From the NCBI RefSeq assembly GCF_014284365.1, contig NZ_JACOGG010000024.1, positions 1-41,009 of the forward strand: DNA of 41,009 bases, given 5' to 3'. This document shows, one piece after another, positions 18,271 through 26,086 of this stretch; the stretch's first letter is position 1, and every line of letters starts with the position of its first letter. This DNA is from Cognatundibacterium rugosum (GTDB lineage Bacteria; Pseudomonadota; Gammaproteobacteria; Burkholderiales; Burkholderiaceae_D). The notes below the pieces were generated by a model. It was not told where the DNA came from. It saw only the letters and a list, made by a program, of their open reading frames with translations, and made no database searches. The position numbers and the translations under genes are program-made.

Positions 18271-18881
18271 CAGCTTAATCCTGTCGCTAAAAAATGTATG
18301 CGGATCAGATACAGTTCCGCCTGTTCTGCCGCCTCAATCGTGAAGCGTACACCTGCGTGTTCCGTGCTTTCTTCGAACAGGCACAAATCGCTGGCCTGCA
18401 ACAGACTGCCGTTATCCAGCCTGGCTTCACCACGCGCACAAAACAGCAATACCTGCTGCGCATCCTGTGCCGAGATCACATGCTGACCAGCCCCCAGCCT
18501 TTGCATATAGTGGGTGCAAATGTCACGGCGTGTCATCATATTCAAATCCAGCACCGTCTCGCCCTGCACCAGCTCGGCAAACACCGGCGTTTCACCGGCA
18601 AAGCGGTAAGGCTGGCTGTCACGGGTCAGCGTGACGCTGGCCGCATGTTGACTCTCACTATCGCATTGCATGATCAGACCCTGACCAGATAACACAGCCA
18701 GTGTGCGGTCTATGCGCGCAAAATGTGAAAATGGACCGGCACTGCTGACGCTGGCTGTGCTCAGACGCCAGATAAACTGATCGAGCCCTGCCTGCTCAGG
18801 AAATACCGCAAGCTCGGTCGTGGAGCCGCCGCCATTCTTCCAGGGCATGGTGTGATAATCGTGCAAAGTCCAGTGACGCAT
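18270..18881 (-). CDS. hutD: HutD/Ves family protein
   Basis: A 203-residue cupin-type protein of the HutD/Ves family, identified by the N-terminal [37 protein letters not shown] and [11 protein letters not shown]. HutD proteins occur in hut operons and have been proposed to limit or tune histidine use; no enzymatic activity is established. A GGAAA box precedes the ATG at 18881. It overlaps hutI (TGATG) and is separated from hutH by a long hairpin (18907-18973), which may set its expression relative to hutUH. Confidence 0.88.
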   Translation of the reverse strand: MRHWTLHDYHTMPWKNGGGSTTELAVFPEQAGLDQFIWRLSTASVSSAGPFSHFARIDRTLAVLSGQGLIMQCDSESQHAASVTLTRDSQPYRFAGETPVFAELVQGETVLDLNMMTRRDICTHYMQRLGAGQHVISAQDAQQVLLFCARGEARLDNGSLLQASDLCLFEESTEHAGVRFTIEAAEQAELYLIRIHFLATGLS

Positions 18882-18906
18882 AAAGGTTTCCGCAAAAAAT
18901 ACACAA

Positions 18907-18973
18907 TGAACAGAGTGAGGGCTGGCTAAACCCCGTGCAGCAGTTTAAGCCTTCAGGCCCTCAACTCTGTTCA
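18907..18973 (-). promoter_or_regulatory. Long intercistronic hairpin between hutH and hutD
   Basis: On the transcript strand the outer arm TGAACAGAGTTGAGGGC pairs with GCCCTCACTCTGTTCA, with one bulged base. The inner arm GGCTTAAAC pairs with GGTTTAGCC (an extra base bulged) around an 11-base GC-rich loop. The stem therefore totals about 24 pairs. It is followed a few bases on by TTGTGTATTTTTT, so it could act as a partial terminator, or protect upstream hutUH mRNA from 3' decay. It begins eight bases after the hutH stop. Confidence 0.7.
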
Positions 18974-18980
18974 GCTAAGT

Positions 18981-20522
18981 TCAACTCAAATACAACGATT
19001 GATACAAGTCCTGACATTGTGCACTCAGGCTGCCTGAAATCACCAGCGCTTTTGCAGCTTCGATATCCGGCGCAAAGTAGCGGTCTTTGTCATAGAAGCT
19101 GACCTTCGTACGCAGCAATGCATGTACCTGGTTCAGCGTGTCCGAGGTTTTGAGTGGTGCATGGAAATCCACGCCCTGCGCCGCTGCCAGCAATTCGATG
19201 CCGACTATAGTCGCTGTGTTATGTGCCATTTCATGCAGGCGGCGCGCGCCATAAGTCGCCATACTGACATGATCCTCCTGATTGGCCGAAGTTGGAATCG
19301 TGTCGACGCTGGAAGGATGGGCATGGGATTTGTTTTCGGAAGCCAGCGCAGCTGCGGTCACATGCGCAATCATAAAGCCGGAATTCAGACCCGAAGACGG
19401 CACCAGGAACGGTGGCAGACCTGAGATAGAAGCGTCGATCAGCAATGCAATACGGCGTTCAGAAATCGAGCCAATTTCCGCAATCGCGAGTGCCAGCGTA
19501 TCCGCCGCAAACGCGACTGGCTCAGCATGGAAATTACCACCGGATATGACTTCACCGGTTTCTACAAACACCAGCGGGTTGTCGGTCACTGCATTGGCTT
19601 CAATCAGCAAAGTACGCGCTGCATTATTGATGATATCCAGACAGGCACCCATGACCTGAGGCTGGCAGCGCAGGCAATATGGATCTTGCACGCGCTCGTC
19701 ATTGACCAGATGCGACTGGCGGATTTCACTGCCAGCCAGCAGCGAACGGTAAATTGCAGCGGTCGCGATCTGACCAGGCTGACCACGGCTGCTATGAATA
19801 CGTGCATCAAACGGTGCGTCGCTGCCTTTAGCAGCGTCGACCGACAAAGCACCGGTAATGGTCGCCGCTTCCAGCAGACGCTCTGCCAAAAACAGGCCAT
19901 GTAAAGCCAGCGCAGTCGATACCTGGGTACCGTTAATCAGCGCCAGACCTTCTTTTGCGGCCAGCACCACAGGCGTAATGCCAGCAGCTGCCAGTGCTTC
20001 ACGTGCAGCCTGCAATTGCCCGTTGACCCGTACTTCGCCCTCACCCAGCAGCGCCAGCGTCATATGTGACAACGGTGCCAGATCGCCCGAAGCACCGACC
20101 GAGCCCTTGACCGGTATGGCCGGCATGATGCCAGCGTTAACCATCGCGATCATGCTGTCGATCACCGAGGCACGAATACCGGACACTCCACGTGCCAGGC
20201 TGGCGATTTTCATGGCCAGAATCAGGCGCACCACTTCATCAGAAATCAGTTCACCGGAACCGACGGAATGCGACAAAATCAGATTACGCTGCAACAGTTC
20301 CAGCTGTTCATCCGGTATGCGGGTCTTAGCCAATTTGCCAAAGCCGGTATTGATACCGTATGCCGCATCGCCTTTGGCGACGATCTGGCTGATCGTATCG
20401 GCGGACGCATTAATCGCTGCATAGGCGGACGGCGCCAGTTTCAGGGTTTGCGGCTGGCTCCAGATCGCGCGCAAATCGGACAGGCTGAATTGGCCAGGTT
20501 GAATTTCAAAACAGGTAGTCAT
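18981..20522 (-). CDS. hutH: Histidine ammonia-lyase
   Basis: First step of histidine degradation: removes ammonia from L-histidine to give urocanate. The 513-residue protein carries the Ala-Ser-Gly triad (144-146 in [11 protein letters not shown]) that cyclises to the MIO electrophile, the catalytic Tyr55 in [12 protein letters not shown], and [27 protein letters not shown] and [10 protein letters not shown] segments. All expected active-site blocks are present. It follows hutU by 155 bp; that gap shows no strong structure. A GAGAG box precedes the ATG at 20522. Confidence 0.97.
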   Translation of the reverse strand: MTTCFEIQPGQFSLSDLRAIWSQPQTLKLAPSAYAAINASADTISQIVAKGDAAYGINTGFGKLAKTRIPDEQLELLQRNLILSHSVGSGELISDEVVRLILAMKIASLARGVSGIRASVIDSMIAMVNAGIMPAIPVKGSVGASGDLAPLSHMTLALLGEGEVRVNGQLQAAREALAAAGITPVVLAAKEGLALINGTQVSTALALHGLFLAERLLEAATITGALSVDAAKGSDAPFDARIHSSRGQPGQIATAAIYRSLLAGSEIRQSHLVNDERVQDPYCLRCQPQVMGACLDIINNAARTLLIEANAVTDNPLVFVETGEVISGGNFHAEPVAFAADTLALAIAEIGSISERRIALLIDASISGLPPFLVPSSGLNSGFMIAHVTAAALASENKSHAHPSSVDTIPTSANQEDHVSMATYGARRLHEMAHNTATIVGIELLAAAQGVDFHAPLKTSDTLNQVHALLRTKVSFYDKDRYFAPDIEAAKALVISGSLSAQCQDLYQSLYLS

Positions 20523-20677
20523 GCTTATTCTCTCTTTTTATCTGCTCTGGCCGGGTGCTGAACGACAGCGACGTCCGGCATCAGAGTAACAGCTGGTTGA
20601 TCTTTTTTAGCGACAAAACTTATCCCGGCACAGCACTGTATATACCTGCAGGCCGGGATGACTATGCGCAATGCTGC

Positions 20678-22381
20678 TTATTTAATCATCGGCAAATTCA
20701 AGCCTTCGCGCTTGGCGCAGGCGATAGCCTGTTCATAGCCAGCGTCAGCATGACGCATCACACCGGAACCGCAATCGTTGACCAGCACGCGCGCCAGACG
20801 CTTTGCAGCAGCCTCAGTGCCATCGGCCACAATCACCATACCGGAATGCTGGGAATAACCCATGCCCACACCGCCGCCATGATGCAAAGAGACCCAGCTG
20901 GCGCCACCGGCGGTATTCAGTAAGGCATTCAGCAAAGGCCAGTCAGAGACAGCATCGGTGCCATCACGCATACCCTCGGTTTCGCGATTCGGACTGGACA
21001 CTGAACCGGTGTCGAGATGATCACGACCGATCACGACCGGCGCTTTGAGTTCGCCGTTTTTGACCATTTCATTGAATGCGAGGCCGGCGATATGGCGCTC
21101 ACCCAGACCCAGCCAGCAAATACGTGCCGGTAAGCCCTGGAAGGCGATACGTTCACCCGCCATGTCCAGCCATTTATGCACGCCTTTATTATGTGGGAAT
21201 AATTCCTTGATTTTGGCATCGGTTTTACGGATGTCTTCCGGATCACCCGACAAAGCCACCCAGCGGAACGGACCTTTACCGTCGCAGAACAGCGGACGGA
21301 TATAGGCCGGTACGAAACCAGGGAAATCGAAGGCATTGTTTACGCCGGTATCGAATGCGACCTGACGGATATTATTGCCGTAGTCGACAGTAGGAATACC
21401 CATTGCGTGGAAATCCAGCATGGCCTGTACATGCACCGCACACGCCTGAGCCGCGTCCGCAGTCAGCTTTGCATGTTGTGTCGAATCGCGCTGGGCAGCC
21501 TTCCACTGCTCCACGCTCCAGCCTACAGGCAGATAGCCATTGATCAGGTCATGAGCCGACGTCTGGTCAGTCACCAGATCCGGTTTCATGCCGCCCGCTT
21601 TGGCGCGCTTGACCAGCTCAGGCAGGATTTCAGCCGCATTGCCGAGCAAGGCGATAGAAACCGCTTCTTTACGTTCGCAGTGATGCTGTATCAGGGCCAG
21701 CGCGTCGTCCAGGTCCTTCGCTTGCTTATCGACATAGCGGGTACGCAGACGGAAGTCGATACTGCTTTGCTGACATTCGATATTCAGTGACACCGCACCG
21801 GCAAAGCTGGCTGCCAATGGCTGAGCACCACCCATACCACCAAGACCAGCAGTCAGTATCCAGCGCCCACCCCAATCGCCGTTGTAATGCTGGCGTCCGG
21901 CTTCTGCGAAGGTTTCATATGTGCCCTGCACGATGCCCTGGGTGCCGATGTAAATCCAGCTGCCTGCAGTCATCTGGCCATACATGAACAGACCTTTACG
22001 ATCGAGTTCATTGAAGTGCTCCCAATTCGCCCATTTCGGCACCAGATTGGAATTCGCGATCAGCACGCGTGGTGCATCTTCATGCGTCTGGAATACACCT
22101 ACTGGCTTGCCTGACTGTATCAACAGGGTTTCATTGGCTTCCAGCGCCTTGAGTGAAGCCAGAATCTGGTCATAGCATTCCCAGTTACGTGCCGCGCGGC
22201 CTATGCCGCCGTAAACCACCAGATGCTTAGGATTTTCAGCGACGGCCGGGTCCAGGTTATTTTGTATCATGCGATAGGCAGCCTCAGCCACCCAGGTCTT
22301 ACAAACCTTCTCAGCACCATGCGGTGCGTGAATTACACGGCTGGCATCCCAGCGCGGATCATTATCTAAATGCGTCGTCAT
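20678..22381 (-). CDS. hutU: Urocanate hydratase
   Basis: Second step of histidine degradation: hydrates urocanate to 4-imidazolone-5-propanoate using tightly bound NAD+. The 567-residue sequence has the NAD-binding [12 protein letters not shown] (179-190), [35 protein letters not shown] and the C-terminal [20 protein letters not shown]. An in-frame start 14 codons upstream exists, but the ATG at 22381 has AGGAG eight bases before it and gives the normal N-terminus. First gene of the hut operon, transcribed from a promoter whose spacer is the likely HutC operator. Confidence 0.96.
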   Translation of the reverse strand: MTTHLDNDPRWDASRVIHAPHGAEKVCKTWVAEAAYRMIQNNLDPAVAENPKHLVVYGGIGRAARNWECYDQILASLKALEANETLLIQSGKPVGVFQTHEDAPRVLIANSNLVPKWANWEHFNELDRKGLFMYGQMTAGSWIYIGTQGIVQGTYETFAEAGRQHYNGDWGGRWILTAGLGGMGGAQPLAASFAGAVSLNIECQQSSIDFRLRTRYVDKQAKDLDDALALIQHHCERKEAVSIALLGNAAEILPELVKRAKAGGMKPDLVTDQTSAHDLINGYLPVGWSVEQWKAAQRDSTQHAKLTADAAQACAVHVQAMLDFHAMGIPTVDYGNNIRQVAFDTGVNNAFDFPGFVPAYIRPLFCDGKGPFRWVALSGDPEDIRKTDAKIKELFPHNKGVHKWLDMAGERIAFQGLPARICWLGLGERHIAGLAFNEMVKNGELKAPVVIGRDHLDTGSVSSPNRETEGMRDGTDAVSDWPLLNALLNTAGGASWVSLHHGGGVGMGYSQHSGMVIVADGTEAAAKRLARVLVNDCGSGVMRHADAGYEQAIACAKREGLNLPMIK

Positions 22382-22468
22382 GACTTGTCTCCTGTGAGGG
22401 TGGTTTTTCCGGGACTCAGTCATGCGCGATCACGACACAGACTGCAGCCATCGTCTTACTAAGCATTG

Positions 22469-22497
22469 AGTGTAAGTTGTATATACAACTTTTGCAA
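22469..22497 (-). promoter_or_regulatory. Promoter of the hutUHDI operon
   Basis: Minus-strand TTGCAA (22492-22497) and TACACT (22469-22474) are exactly 17 bp apart. The leader to hutU would be about 80 nt. The HutC operator palindrome fills the spacer, so repressor binding would directly exclude RNA polymerase. Confidence 0.7.
22474..22491. promoter_or_regulatory. Predicted HutC operator
   Basis: A perfect 18-bp palindrome, AAGTTGTATATACAACTT, between the divergent hutU and hutC genes. Its TTGTATATACAA core resembles the TTGTA-N-TACAA type sites bound by HutC/GntR regulators. Position inside the hutU promoter spacer suggests repression relieved by urocanate, the known HutC inducer. It could also autoregulate hutC. 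Confidence 0.75.
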
Positions 22498-22616
22498 GCG
22501 GAATTTACATGCGACAATGCAGGAACTTAACGACCAGTCCGGACTCACACTACAAGTGTGAATCACAGCGATCAACATGTATTGAGCTGAGTCCACCATT
22601 TTTTAACAGGAAGCAC

Positions 22617-23327
22617 GTGTCCAGCACTCAAGCCAGCGCCCCTGCCTTTCAGGCGATCAAAGATTACTTATTGCGGGAAATTCAGTCCGGTACCTGGAAA
22701 GAAGGCCAGGCCATCCCCTCGGAAGCGATGCTGGCCACGCAGTTTTCTGTGTCGCGCATGACCGTCAACCGCGCAGTGCGCGAGCTGACCAGTGAGCAGA
22801 TTTTGAACCGGATACAGGGCTCGGGCACGTATGTGGCACAACAAAAATATCAGGCCACACTGGTGGAAATTAAAAGCATCGCCGAAGAAATCCGTTCGCG
22901 CGGCCATGTGCATCGTAGTGAATTGCATGAACTCAGTGAAAGTCCCGCTAACGAACAGTTAGCGGCAGAATTTCTGGTGAAGCCCGGACACCGGCTGTTT
23001 CACTCGGTGATCGTGCATTTTGAGAATGAAGTGGCGATACAGGTCGAAGACCGCTGGGTCAATTCCAGCGTGACACCGGATTATCTGGCACAGGATTTCA
23101 GCAGCATGACGCCCAATGAATATCTGGTGGCAGTCGCCCCTTTGCAAGGTGTGGATTACCGTATTGAGGCAGTACTGCCTCCGCGTCAGATCGCGGAGAT
23201 GCTGCATATTTCGACCAAGGAAGCGAGCCTGGTACTGCATAGAAAAACCCGCTCACAAGGAAAAATCGCGACCAGCGTAACCATGTGGCATCCGGGCAAG
23301 CAATACCAGTTCACCGGCAGCTTCTGA
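22617..23327 (+). CDS. hutC: Histidine utilisation repressor HutC (GntR family)
   Basis: A 236-residue GntR-type regulator of the HutC subfamily. N-terminal winged helix (about 10-72: AIPSEAMLATQFSVSRMTVNRAVRELTSEQ, then GSGTYVAQ) and C-terminal UTRA effector domain (about 95-232), expected to bind urocanate. The frame is open further upstream to 22509, but the GTG at 22617 has an AGGA box six bases before it and yields the family N-terminus. Divergent from the hut operon it is expected to repress. Confidence 0.93.
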   Translation: MSSTQASAPAFQAIKDYLLREIQSGTWKEGQAIPSEAMLATQFSVSRMTVNRAVRELTSEQILNRIQGSGTYVAQQKYQATLVEIKSIAEEIRSRGHVHRSELHELSESPANEQLAAEFLVKPGHRLFHSVIVHFENEVAIQVEDRWVNSSVTPDYLAQDFSSMTPNEYLVAVAPLQGVDYRIEAVLPPRQIAEMLHISTKEASLVLHRKTRSQGKIATSVTMWHPGKQYQFTGSF

Positions 23328-23466
23328 AGCCAGCGCACGTGAATTTGCAACTGGCCTGCCCGCTTGTTAAGCGCATGGTAACAGCGCCGTAACAACCTTG
23401 GTTGCCAGAGCAAGTTACAATACGGACCAGACAGAACAACAGAAAAAACAACAGAAAGGCCACATC

Positions 23467-23664
23467 ATGGCAAAAAAACAGGATCTCGATCCGGAAGAAC
23501 AAGCGCTGATCGCCTGGTGCATAGAAGTGGAAACGCATCTGATCGCCGGTGGTGCGACCCGTGCACAGGCGCAGGACCATATCGAAGAACAGATAGAGTG
23601 GTTCACCGATCTGTATTTTGATGGCCTGACTCCGGAACAGGCAGCGCAGGAAGCCTTAGCCTGA
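23467..23664 (+). CDS. Small conserved-looking hypothetical protein
   Basis: A 65-residue acidic, helical protein of unknown function (begins MAKKQDLDPEEQALIAWCIE; contains a GGATRAQAQDHIEEQIEWFTD helix). No signal peptide or membrane helix. The ATG at 23467 with an AAAGG box seven bases upstream is preferred over a start 23 codons earlier, whose extra residues are Gln/Lys-rich and look non-coding. It stands alone between hutC and the DUF2242 gene. I do not recognise a family. Confidence 0.65.
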   Translation: MAKKQDLDPEEQALIAWCIEVETHLIAGGATRAQAQDHIEEQIEWFTDLYFDGLTPEQAAQEALA

Positions 23665-23776
23665 TTATCGCAGTCAACGGGATCGCACTGGCCCGCGTTG
23701 AGCTGGCACGCCCCGCATAGGCAGCACCATTCTGCGCCGCGCTTTCGTCACATTTGTTTTGCTAATATTGGTTCAG

Positions 23777-24430
23777 ATGAAAATGAGTCGTCGAATTTTA
23801 GTTTTATCCTCGCTATGCCTCAGTCTGATGCTGGGCGCATGTAGCACAAGCAGTAAAAACGCCGCCTTGCAGCACGAAGAGTTTGGTGAGTCCGGCGTAT
23901 TTACGCGTAGCTTCCCAGGTACCGAACAAAGCGCCTGCGAAGCCGCCAGACGCGCCCTGCTCAGTCAGGGGTATGTCATCAGCGACTGGAAACCGGCCAT
24001 CATCAAAGGCCGCCGCAAATACCAGCATGACGCCGAAGTCCACGCTGAAATCGAATTCAATGTGGTCTGCGTCGCGGACAGCAAAGGCAGTAACAGCACC
24101 ACGGTATTTGCCAATGCAGTGCGGGACCGCTATTCGCTCAAGAAAAGCAATACCTCGGCCAGCATAGGTGTGAGCGCCTTGGGCTCGGTGTCTTTACCGT
24201 TTGGTTCTACCGATGATGCCCTGGTCAAGGTCGCCAGTGAAACCATTCCGACTGGTCAGTTCTATAACCAGTTCTTTGATCTGGTAGAACGCTATCTGGA
24301 CGCGAAAACCTATCCCAACGAGCCTGAGCCTGAAAAGAAAGAAGCGGAGAAAAAAGAAACCGGCAGCGACAGCAAACCCGGTGCGGCCTCTGCCGGTTCC
24401 GCTGAAGCAGAACATCACGGCGATGACTGA
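23777..24430 (+). CDS. DUF2242 family lipoprotein
   Basis: A 217-residue protein with a lipoprotein signal (lipobox LGAC, Cys about residue 22), so probably lipid-anchored in the envelope. The body matches the DUF2242 family as I remember it from Burkholderiales: EEFGESGVFTRSFPG, CEAARRALLSQGYVI, IEFNVVCVAD, NAVRDRYSLKKSNTSASIGV and DALVKVASETIPTGQFYNQFFDLVERYL. The tail is low complexity (Pro/Glu/Lys then Ser/Gly/Ala). The start is uncertain (ATG at 23777 or 23783; no good ribosome-binding site). Its end overlaps the next gene by eight bases. Confidence 0.75.
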   Translation: MKMSRRILVLSSLCLSLMLGACSTSSKNAALQHEEFGESGVFTRSFPGTEQSACEAARRALLSQGYVISDWKPAIIKGRRKYQHDAEVHAEIEFNVVCVADSKGSNSTTVFANAVRDRYSLKKSNTSASIGVSALGSVSLPFGSTDDALVKVASETIPTGQFYNQFFDLVERYLDAKTYPNEPEPEKKEAEKKETGSDSKPGAASAGSAEAEHHGDD

Positions 24431-24665
24431 GGGCTTGCCATTCGCACGGCCACGTCAGGCCGATGATTTACAACGTCTGGTCAGCATGGCTATGCCTTAT
24501 GGAAAATACCAGGGCCGTATGCTCGCCGATTTGCCCGGCCATTATCTGGGCTGGTTTGCACGTCAGGGTTTCCCGAAAGGCGAACTTGGACGTTTGCTGG
24601 AACTGATGTACGAAATCGACCATAACGATTTACGCGAACTGTTACGACCACTGCGCCCGTCCTGA
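24423..24665 (+). CDS. DUF3820 family protein
   Basis: An 80-residue cytoplasmic protein. The segment MPYGKYQGRMLADLPGHYLGWFARQGFPKGELGRLLELMYEI is the DUF3820 signature. The family has no agreed function, although its core recalls small nucleic-acid-related modules. The ATG at 24423 overlaps the end of the DUF2242 gene by eight bases, so the two are coupled. A strong terminator follows. Confidence 0.85.
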   Translation: MTEGLPFARPRQADDLQRLVSMAMPYGKYQGRMLADLPGHYLGWFARQGFPKGELGRLLELMYEIDHNDLRELLRPLRPS

Positions 24666-24706
24666 AGCTGACGCTGGCCCTCAGCGCATTTGCCCTTCAT
24701 AAACAA

Positions 24707-24744
24707 AAAATCCTGCTCCAGACTCACTGGACGCAGGATTTTCT
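24707..24744. terminator. Bidirectional intrinsic terminator
   Basis: AAAATCCTGC-TCCAG pairs with CTGGA-C-GCAGGATTTT around a short loop, with T-runs on both sides. It ends the DUF2242-DUF3820 transcript and probably also the convergent 130-residue secreted protein gene. Confidence 0.85.
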
Positions 24745-24800
24745 TTGACCTGAGCGATATCCGCATACGGGCGGCTGCCCGTTGCGCCGGATCGCTGAGC

Positions 24801-25193
24801 TTACTTCGTTTCTTGTTTTTTGACTTTGCCTGCAGCAGACGCTGGCAGGAATTTCATTGGGTCATTCGCACCGGCTGCATACGCAGTCGTGATGCTGGAT
24901 TGACGCATGCAGGATGCACCAAGTACGTTCGCATCTGCAGATGCCGAGTTTTTGCAGACTTGCAGTTCTTTGACGGTATTCAAAGGAATACCGGCTGCTG
25001 CGGCAACAGACACGATAGCCTGTGGGTTAGCACCACTCGCGACCAGGTTATCTACGGTTGCCTGCAGATTGGAGCTGCTGCTCAATGCGGTGAAAATACT
25101 ATCTACCGACACATCCACACCTTCAGCCATAGCGACCGATGTACCACCTGCGATCAACAAACCTGCTACTGCCAGTTTCAAGAATTTTTTCAT
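24801..25193 (-). CDS. Secreted protein of unknown function
   Basis: A 130-residue protein with a clear Sec signal peptide (MKKFLKLAVAGLLIAGGTSVAMA, cleavage after residue 23). The mature part is Ala/Ser-rich and helical, with two Cys (VCKNS and ASCMRQ) that could form one disulfide. I do not recognise a family. GGGGA precedes the ATG at 25193. Its leader contains a perfect 8-bp stem-loop, and a sigma70-like promoter lies upstream. Confidence 0.75.
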   Translation of the reverse strand: MKKFLKLAVAGLLIAGGTSVAMAEGVDVSVDSIFTALSSSSNLQATVDNLVASGANPQAIVSVAAAAGIPLNTVKELQVCKNSASADANVLGASCMRQSSITTAYAAGANDPMKFLPASAAGKVKKQETK

Positions 25194-25212
25194 GACGTCC
25201 CCTTCAACGAAT

Positions 25213-25231
25213 AAGCAAAACTATTTTGCTT
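25213..25231 (-). promoter_or_regulatory. Stem-loop in the leader of the 130-residue secreted protein gene
   Basis: A perfect inverted repeat, AAGCAAAA and TTTTGCTT with a three-base loop, lies between the predicted transcription start and the ribosome-binding site. It could be an RNA stem controlling translation or a DNA operator at the promoter. Confidence 0.45.
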
Positions 25232-25241
25232 GAAGCAACTA

Positions 25242-25269
25242 ATTCTAATGAAGAGCTTTGTAAATGCAA
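25242..25269 (-). promoter_or_regulatory. Candidate sigma70 promoter of the 130-residue secreted protein gene
   Basis: Minus-strand TTGCAT (25264-25269) and TAGAAT (25242-25247) with a 16-bp spacer. The -10 matches five of six consensus bases. Predicted start about 40 bp before the ATG. Confidence 0.45.
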
Positions 25270-25430
25270 AGCACAGATTTGCAATCAGAACGAAAAAATA
25301 AATAGCATTTCCGCACGGAAATTTAATTATTTACGTCAGTCTTCTTTTTGTGTTCATGAGAACGAAATTGCCAACTCTTCTAGGTACGTTGTGATATTTT
25401 TAGCACAAATGAAAATGTCTGGAGAATACG

Positions 25431-26000
25431 ATGAATAGGTTAGTTTTGCTGAGAGGAATTTTAGTTCCATTGTTACTAACTCCAACATTCGTTAGTGCTC
25501 ATGAAGAAACTGCAATTGAATGTACTGGCACTATTAAAGGTCGCGGGATAAATGCCCCAAAAAATATATTTATACCAAGTGAAGAAAAAATTACCCAACG
25601 GTATCTGATCGGTCGGGACTATATCAAAATCCCGATCGATGGCACGACCAAAGACATGACGCTCAATTTATGCAAAGCCAATACGAGTCATTACCAGTTT
25701 GCATACAACTGCAAAATTACCAATAAACAACAATTCATTATCGACTGGTTAAATGAAAAAGATTTGGATCCAAGTTCCAGCACATTCTTTAAAAAATATT
25801 TAGACAAACCAAATTCAGTCCTTGGTGACCGATTCATTTCATTAGACCGCATCAATTTAAGCATCAATGATGAAGACTATTCTGTACATAGTCGTGCAGA
25901 CGCCAAATTAATAAACAAAGAAATACATTCGAACACACAAACCTATTTTATTGTTGATGAGTTTAGGGGCAATTGCAAAAAGCTGCAGCCAAAGCTATAA
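25431..26000 (+). CDS. AT-rich secreted hypothetical protein
   Basis: A 189-residue protein with a signal peptide (MNRLVLLRGILVPLLLTPTFVSA, cleavage about residue 23). The mature part has four Cys (IECTG, NLCKAN, YNCKI, GNCKKL) that could form two disulfides in the periplasm. A GGAG box precedes the ATG at 25431. Its base composition and Lys/Asn/Ile-rich usage are clearly more AT-rich than the neighbouring genes, suggesting horizontal origin. No family recognised. Confidence 0.7.
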   Translation: MNRLVLLRGILVPLLLTPTFVSAHEETAIECTGTIKGRGINAPKNIFIPSEEKITQRYLIGRDYIKIPIDGTTKDMTLNLCKANTSHYQFAYNCKITNKQQFIIDWLNEKDLDPSSSTFFKKYLDKPNSVLGDRFISLDRINLSINDEDYSVHSRADAKLINKEIHSNTQTYFIVDEFRGNCKKLQPKL

Positions 26001-26086
26001 ATTTTCAATCGGAGAGCAACCAAATCTGGCCGAATCACTCCCCGATAATTACATACTTGAGAACAGTATTAAATTCAAAAAAATAA

